Shown: positions 59,362 through 64,000 of the stretch, one piece after another | Layout: each line of letters opens with the position of its first letter | Numbering within the stretch: position 1 is the first letter of the stretch | Assembly: GCF_000331575.1 (NCBI RefSeq) | Contig: NZ_KB223527.1 | Coordinates: forward strand, 1,771,842-1,835,841 | Source of the DNA: Calidifontibacillus oryziterrae | GTDB lineage: Bacteria > Bacillota > Bacilli > Bacillales > Bacillaceae_J | Direction: 5' to 3' | Length of the DNA: 64,000 nt | Made by a program: the position numbers and the translations under genes | Notes under the pieces: model-generated | Seen by the model: the letters and a program-made list of their open reading frames with translations, nothing else | What the model was told of the DNA's origin: nothing | Databases searched by the model: none

Positions 59362-60447
59362 ATGAGAATTAGAACAAATCAATTAAAAGAGGGGTGTATA
59401 TTAGCTGCTGATATTAAATCACTCACCAATCATCCAATTGTTCCTAAAAAGACAGTTATATCTCATAAAAACTTAGATATTATTAAAGCCTTTTTAGTAA
59501 AGGATGTTCAAGTTGAACCAATTCTTGTTAATGGGGACCCTTTTAAGCCTAATGAAATTATAAAGGATGATAGTGAAGAAGCGATTCAAGCAGACGATGT
59601 AATTAAGCCAATGTCTTCCCTTTACTTAAAAGCTGTACAAGATTATAAAAAGCTTTTTAAAGGGTGGCAAGCCAATGTTTCGATAGATATGCCGGCTGTA
59701 CGGACAATAGTAGTACCAATAATTGAAGCAGCACTTGAAACACCAAGGGATATTTTTAGTTTATATCATTATTCAACGAAAGAAGATTATTTATATCATC
59801 ATGCTATAACGTTAGCTGCACTTTCTGCTGTTCTAGGTAAAGTATTAAATTTTTCAAAAGGTGATTGTATTCAAATTGGTATTGCAGGTGCAATGTGTGA
59901 TTGTGGAATGGCAAAAATTGATCCGAAAATTTTAAATAAAAAAGAATCGCTATCTAAACATGAATTTGATGAAGTGAAAAAACACCCCATTTATAGCTTT
60001 ACGATGCTTGAACAAGTAAAAATATTAAAGGATGATGTTAGAAAAACTGTTTATCAGCATCATGAACGGATTGATGGAAGTGGATATCCTAATGGATTAA
60101 CAGCTGAGTATATTCATCCTTTTGCAAAAATAATTGCAGTGTCTGACGTATATCATGCGATGACATCGGAACGAAACTATCGAGGAAAACAGTCACCTTT
60201 TAAAGTGTTGGAATCTATTTTGCAGGACCAGTTTGGAAAATTCGATCCAAGGGTTGTCAATGCATTAACGAAAGTAATGACAAACTTCTCTTCAGGTACA
60301 AGAGTTCTATTGTCTAATAATGAAGTTGGGGAAATTGTATTTATTGAACAAAAGTATCCAACAAGACCAATGATTAAACTTGAAAGTACTGGTGAAATTA
60401 TTCAACTGATTCAAAATCGACAGCTCTTTATTGAAGAAGTATTGTAA
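59362..60447 (+). CDS. HD-GYP domain protein with altered HD motif
   Basis: A 361-aa protein. N-terminal 130 residues are of unknown type; residues 135-310 form an HD-GYP domain: LYHHAITLAAL, then GAMCDCGMAKIDP where the usual HD is CD (Cys179-Asp180), KKHPIYSFTML, HHERIDGSGYPNGL and VSDVYHAMTS. HD-GYP domains hydrolyse c-di-GMP with a metal pair; lack of the first His may reduce or abolish this. AAGGAGAAA site. It sits where B. subtilis has an rRNA operon between gyrA and yaaC. Confidence 0.85.
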   Translation: MRIRTNQLKEGCILAADIKSLTNHPIVPKKTVISHKNLDIIKAFLVKDVQVEPILVNGDPFKPNEIIKDDSEEAIQADDVIKPMSSLYLKAVQDYKKLFKGWQANVSIDMPAVRTIVVPIIEAALETPRDIFSLYHYSTKEDYLYHHAITLAALSAVLGKVLNFSKGDCIQIGIAGAMCDCGMAKIDPKILNKKESLSKHEFDEVKKHPIYSFTMLEQVKILKDDVRKTVYQHHERIDGSGYPNGLTAEYIHPFAKIIAVSDVYHAMTSERNYRGKQSPFKVLESILQDQFGKFDPRVVNALTKVMTNFSSGTRVLLSNNEVGEIVFIEQKYPTRPMIKLESTGEIIQLIQNRQLFIEEVL

Positions 60448-60480
60448 AAAGAAAGGGCTTTAAAATCCTCTTTTTTAAAA
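60446..60480. terminator. Weak bidirectional terminator between the HD-GYP gene and yaaC
   Basis: AAAAAGAAAGG / CCTCTTTTTT with an imperfect stem and A/T-runs on both sides lies between the convergent genes. Confidence 0.5.
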
Positions 60481-61440
60481 GTTTTGATTTAAATATTCAT
60501 AAATTAAATAGGGGACTTTATTTAAGGATATTGTTAAAAAATTACAAATGAACGGATAATCTAAGCTATCATAGCTATGTAATAATTCTCCCCACCATTC
60601 AGTTTCATATCTACTAATCATACTTAAATTGTATAGCAGTAAATAATGTGTCATTATTTCAGGGAAAATAGAAAATTGTTCTCGATTAATTGGAATATAA
60701 AGAGTTTGTTCAAAAAAATGATATTGTAAAGGTGAACATTCATTTATATTTATTTTTTTATTAATTAGAATTTTAATGAAATCATTATGATTCGTTTCAA
60801 TACTAGTATGTAGTTGATGCTTGAATGGAAAAACTTGCTTTAAAAAGTCGATGAATCGTGAATGGGTCATGTTAAGATCATCTAATATACATATAGGGAT
60901 ATAAAGATATTCATTATTAACCATGCCAATTTTGTAGCTTTGAATTTTTTCAAAGCTTTTTTTGAAAAGATCATTTAATTCTGGGATTCTAGTTAAAAGC
61001 CTTTCCATCGTATACTTTTCTGCTTCAAGTTGTTTAATTTTAAAAATTTTTTCAGCAAAATGAGGAAAAAGACCGTTTTTTTGAATTTTTACTTCATCAT
61101 TTAAAAAATCATAATTTTTTTTCTTCCGCTTTCTTGTTGTAACACCATGAGCTAAAACAATAGACGAATCTGGATATTCAGGGTCTACTGTCAATAAGCA
61201 AGCTTTTAGTAGCTGTATCATTCCATAAAACATTAAAATGGGTTGAATGGAGATAGGTGATTGAACAGCAAGCTTATAATAGCTTTTAGCATGATTAAGA
61301 TAGTATATAAATGGATAACAATTATTGTAGCTCTTTTTCTCTGGGTCGATTAGACCTATTTTGTTATATCTATGTAAAAGATATTTTTGGACATAAATAG
61401 AAGAATGAAAGATAGAAAAGGATTGCCAAATAGAGTTCAT
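60475..61440 (-). CDS. yaaC: YaaC-like protein
   Basis: A 321-aa protein of the YaaC family: IWQSFSIFHSSIYVQKYL, YPFIYYLNHAKSYYKLA, PILMFYGMIQLLKACLLTVDPEYPDSSIVLAHGVTTRKRKK. A mostly helical protein with no known function. Divergent from guaB as in B. subtilis; AGGTCAG site. Confidence 0.9.
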   Translation of the reverse strand: MNSIWQSFSIFHSSIYVQKYLLHRYNKIGLIDPEKKSYNNCYPFIYYLNHAKSYYKLAVQSPISIQPILMFYGMIQLLKACLLTVDPEYPDSSIVLAHGVTTRKRKKKNYDFLNDEVKIQKNGLFPHFAEKIFKIKQLEAEKYTMERLLTRIPELNDLFKKSFEKIQSYKIGMVNNEYLYIPICILDDLNMTHSRFIDFLKQVFPFKHQLHTSIETNHNDFIKILINKKININECSPLQYHFFEQTLYIPINREQFSIFPEIMTHYLLLYNLSMISRYETEWWGELLHSYDSLDYPFICNFLTISLNKVPYLIYEYLNQNF

Positions 61441-61501
61441 GATGACTGACCTCCAAAAATATATTTCTTTTATAAAAAATAAACAAAGTAGTTTTACTTC
61501 C

Positions 61502-63039
<1,538 letters not shown>

Positions 63040-63063
63040 CTTTATTAGTTTACCATTATTTCC

Positions 63064-63094
63064 AAACGGAGGAAGTTTTTCCTCTGTTTTTTTT
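63064..63094 (+). terminator. guaB terminator
   Basis: Stem AACGGAGGAA / TTCCTCTGTTT, then a run of T, 25 bases after guaB. Confidence 0.85.
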
Positions 63095-63149
63095 ATCTTA
63101 AATTTGATAGAATTACCCTTGTCTAACTAAGTATTCGGAGGGGTTTATT

Positions 63150-64000
63150 ATGAATAAAATAATTAAGAGTATTTTTATATATAGTTTACTATCATTACTT
63201 ATTGTTTCAACACTTGTTGTGAATTTCCCTACAAAAGCAGGTGCAGTTGAGCTTGGTTTAGAAGCTGAAGCTGCTATTTTAGTCGATGCCAAAACGGGAA
63301 AAATCTTATATCAATTAAACCCTGATATAACATTGCCACCTGCAAGTATGACAAAAATGATGACTGAATATTTATTGTTAGAAGCAATCGAAGATAAGAA
63401 GCTTACATGGGAAGATGAAGTATCGATTTCAGACTATGTATACAAAATCTCACAAAATACTAGTCTTTCAAATGTTCCTCTTCGAAAGGATGTAAAATAT
63501 ACTGTTCATGAGCTTTATGAATCAATGGCTATTTATTCTGCTAACGGATCAACGATCGCTTTAGCTGAAAAAATTGCCGGATCAGAAACGAATTTTGTGC
63601 AAATGATGAATGATAAAGCGAAGGAACTTGGCTTAGAAAATTATAAGTTTGTTAATTCAACTGGTTTAAATAATGAAGATTTACTTGGTAATCATCCAAA
63701 AGGTACTGGAGAAACAGAAGAAAACATGCTTTCTGCACGCGACACTGCAAGGCTTGCTTTCCACTTAATTAATGATTATCCAGAAGTATTGAAGACAGCG
63801 AGTATTCCTTTTAAAAAGTTTACAAAAGGAATTGACGGTGAAGGAATTAGCATGCTGAACTGGAATGCAATGCTTCCTGATATTCCTGGTTATTTACAGC
63901 AATATGCGTATCCTGGTGTTGATGGAATTAAGACTGGTTCCACTGATTTAGCAGGTTATTGTTTTACAGGAACAGCTGAAAGAAACGGAGTACGGTTAAT
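63150..64000 (+). CDS. dacA: D-alanyl-D-alanine carboxypeptidase DacA (PBP5), 3' end outside window
   Basis: The first 283 codons. Signal peptide ending about PTKAGA, then SxxK in PASMTKMM, SxN in IYSANGS and KTG in DGIKTGST; these are the three active-site motifs of low-molecular-weight PBPs. It trims the terminal D-Ala of stem peptides at the cell surface. GGAGGGG precedes the ATG. The C-terminal amphipathic anchor lies beyond the window. Confidence 0.96.
   Translation, partial: MNKIIKSIFIYSLLSLLIVSTLVVNFPTKAGAVELGLEAEAAILVDAKTGKILYQLNPDITLPPASMTKMMTEYLLLEAIEDKKLTWEDEVSISDYVYKISQNTSLSNVPLRKDVKYTVHELYESMAIYSANGSTIALAEKIAGSETNFVQMMNDKAKELGLENYKFVNSTGLNNEDLLGNHPKGTGETEENMLSARDTARLAFHLINDYPEVLKTASIPFKKFTKGIDGEGISMLNWNAMLPDIPGYLQQYAYPGVDGIKTGSTDLAGYCFTGTAERNGVRL

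Overview
The window is a low-GC, AT-rich chromosomal segment around the replication origin of an endospore-forming member of the Bacillaceae. The evidence is the conserved block rpmH-oriC-dnaA-dnaN-rlbA-recF-remB-gyrB-gyrA, the neighbouring noc-soj-spo0J, mnmE-mnmG-rsmG and jag-yidC-rnpA genes, the complete walRKHIJ-htrA-rlmH block, and sporulation-linked genes (yyaC, spo0J, the spoIIIJ-type yidC, jag). I cannot name the species from sequence alone. No rRNA or tRNA gene was recognised, and no phage, insertion sequence or CRISPR array.

Layout. 1-3.3 kb: branched-chain amino-acid ABC uptake genes (livM cut by the window edge, livH, a substrate-binding lipoprotein). 3.4-8.9 kb: a five-gene minus-strand unit (protein-kinase-like, GT4 glycosyltransferase, HipA-like kinase, galU, ugd) resembling the spore-surface glycan loci of Bacillus. 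9-17 kb: loosely organised accessory genes (NERD protein, PilZ protein, SfsA with an odd insertion, thioredoxin-like protein, nucleoside transporter plus cytidine deaminase) and a ten-copy 52-bp hairpin repeat array. 16.6-26.2 kb: rlmH, a 54-aa CxxH/CxxC gene with a DnaA-box cluster over its 3' end, htrA, walJIHKR and an M23 endopeptidase. 26.5-37 kb: purA, dnaB helicase, rplI-gdpP-yybS, rpsR-ssb-rpsF, ychF, DUF951, a YkvI-type membrane protein. 37-49.4 kb: yyaC, DUF554, a cysteine-desulfurase-like enzyme, parB-parA-noc, rsmG-mnmG-mnmE-jag-yidC-rnpA-rpmH. 49.4-51.6 kb: bipartite oriC flanking dnaA. 51.6-64 kb: dnaN to gyrA, an HD-GYP gene, yaaC, guaB and the start of dacA.

Genes left of oriC are nearly all on the minus strand and genes to its right nearly all on the plus strand, so transcription follows replication in both directions. 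Three parS sites and three DnaA-box clusters mark the origin domain. Readable regulation includes a perfect consensus rpmH promoter, good promoters for rpsF, ychF and purA, a PurR operator at purA, an S6:S18 leader motif at rpsF, possible CodY boxes at the liv operon, and numerous intrinsic terminators.

The least explained items are the 52-bp tandem hairpin array (9.7-10.2 kb), repeat-built insertions in the HipA-like kinase and SfsA, two interspersed large-hairpin elements (28.1 kb, and 52.8 kb between dnaN and rlbA), and an HD-GYP protein with a Cys in place of the first HD-motif histidine.
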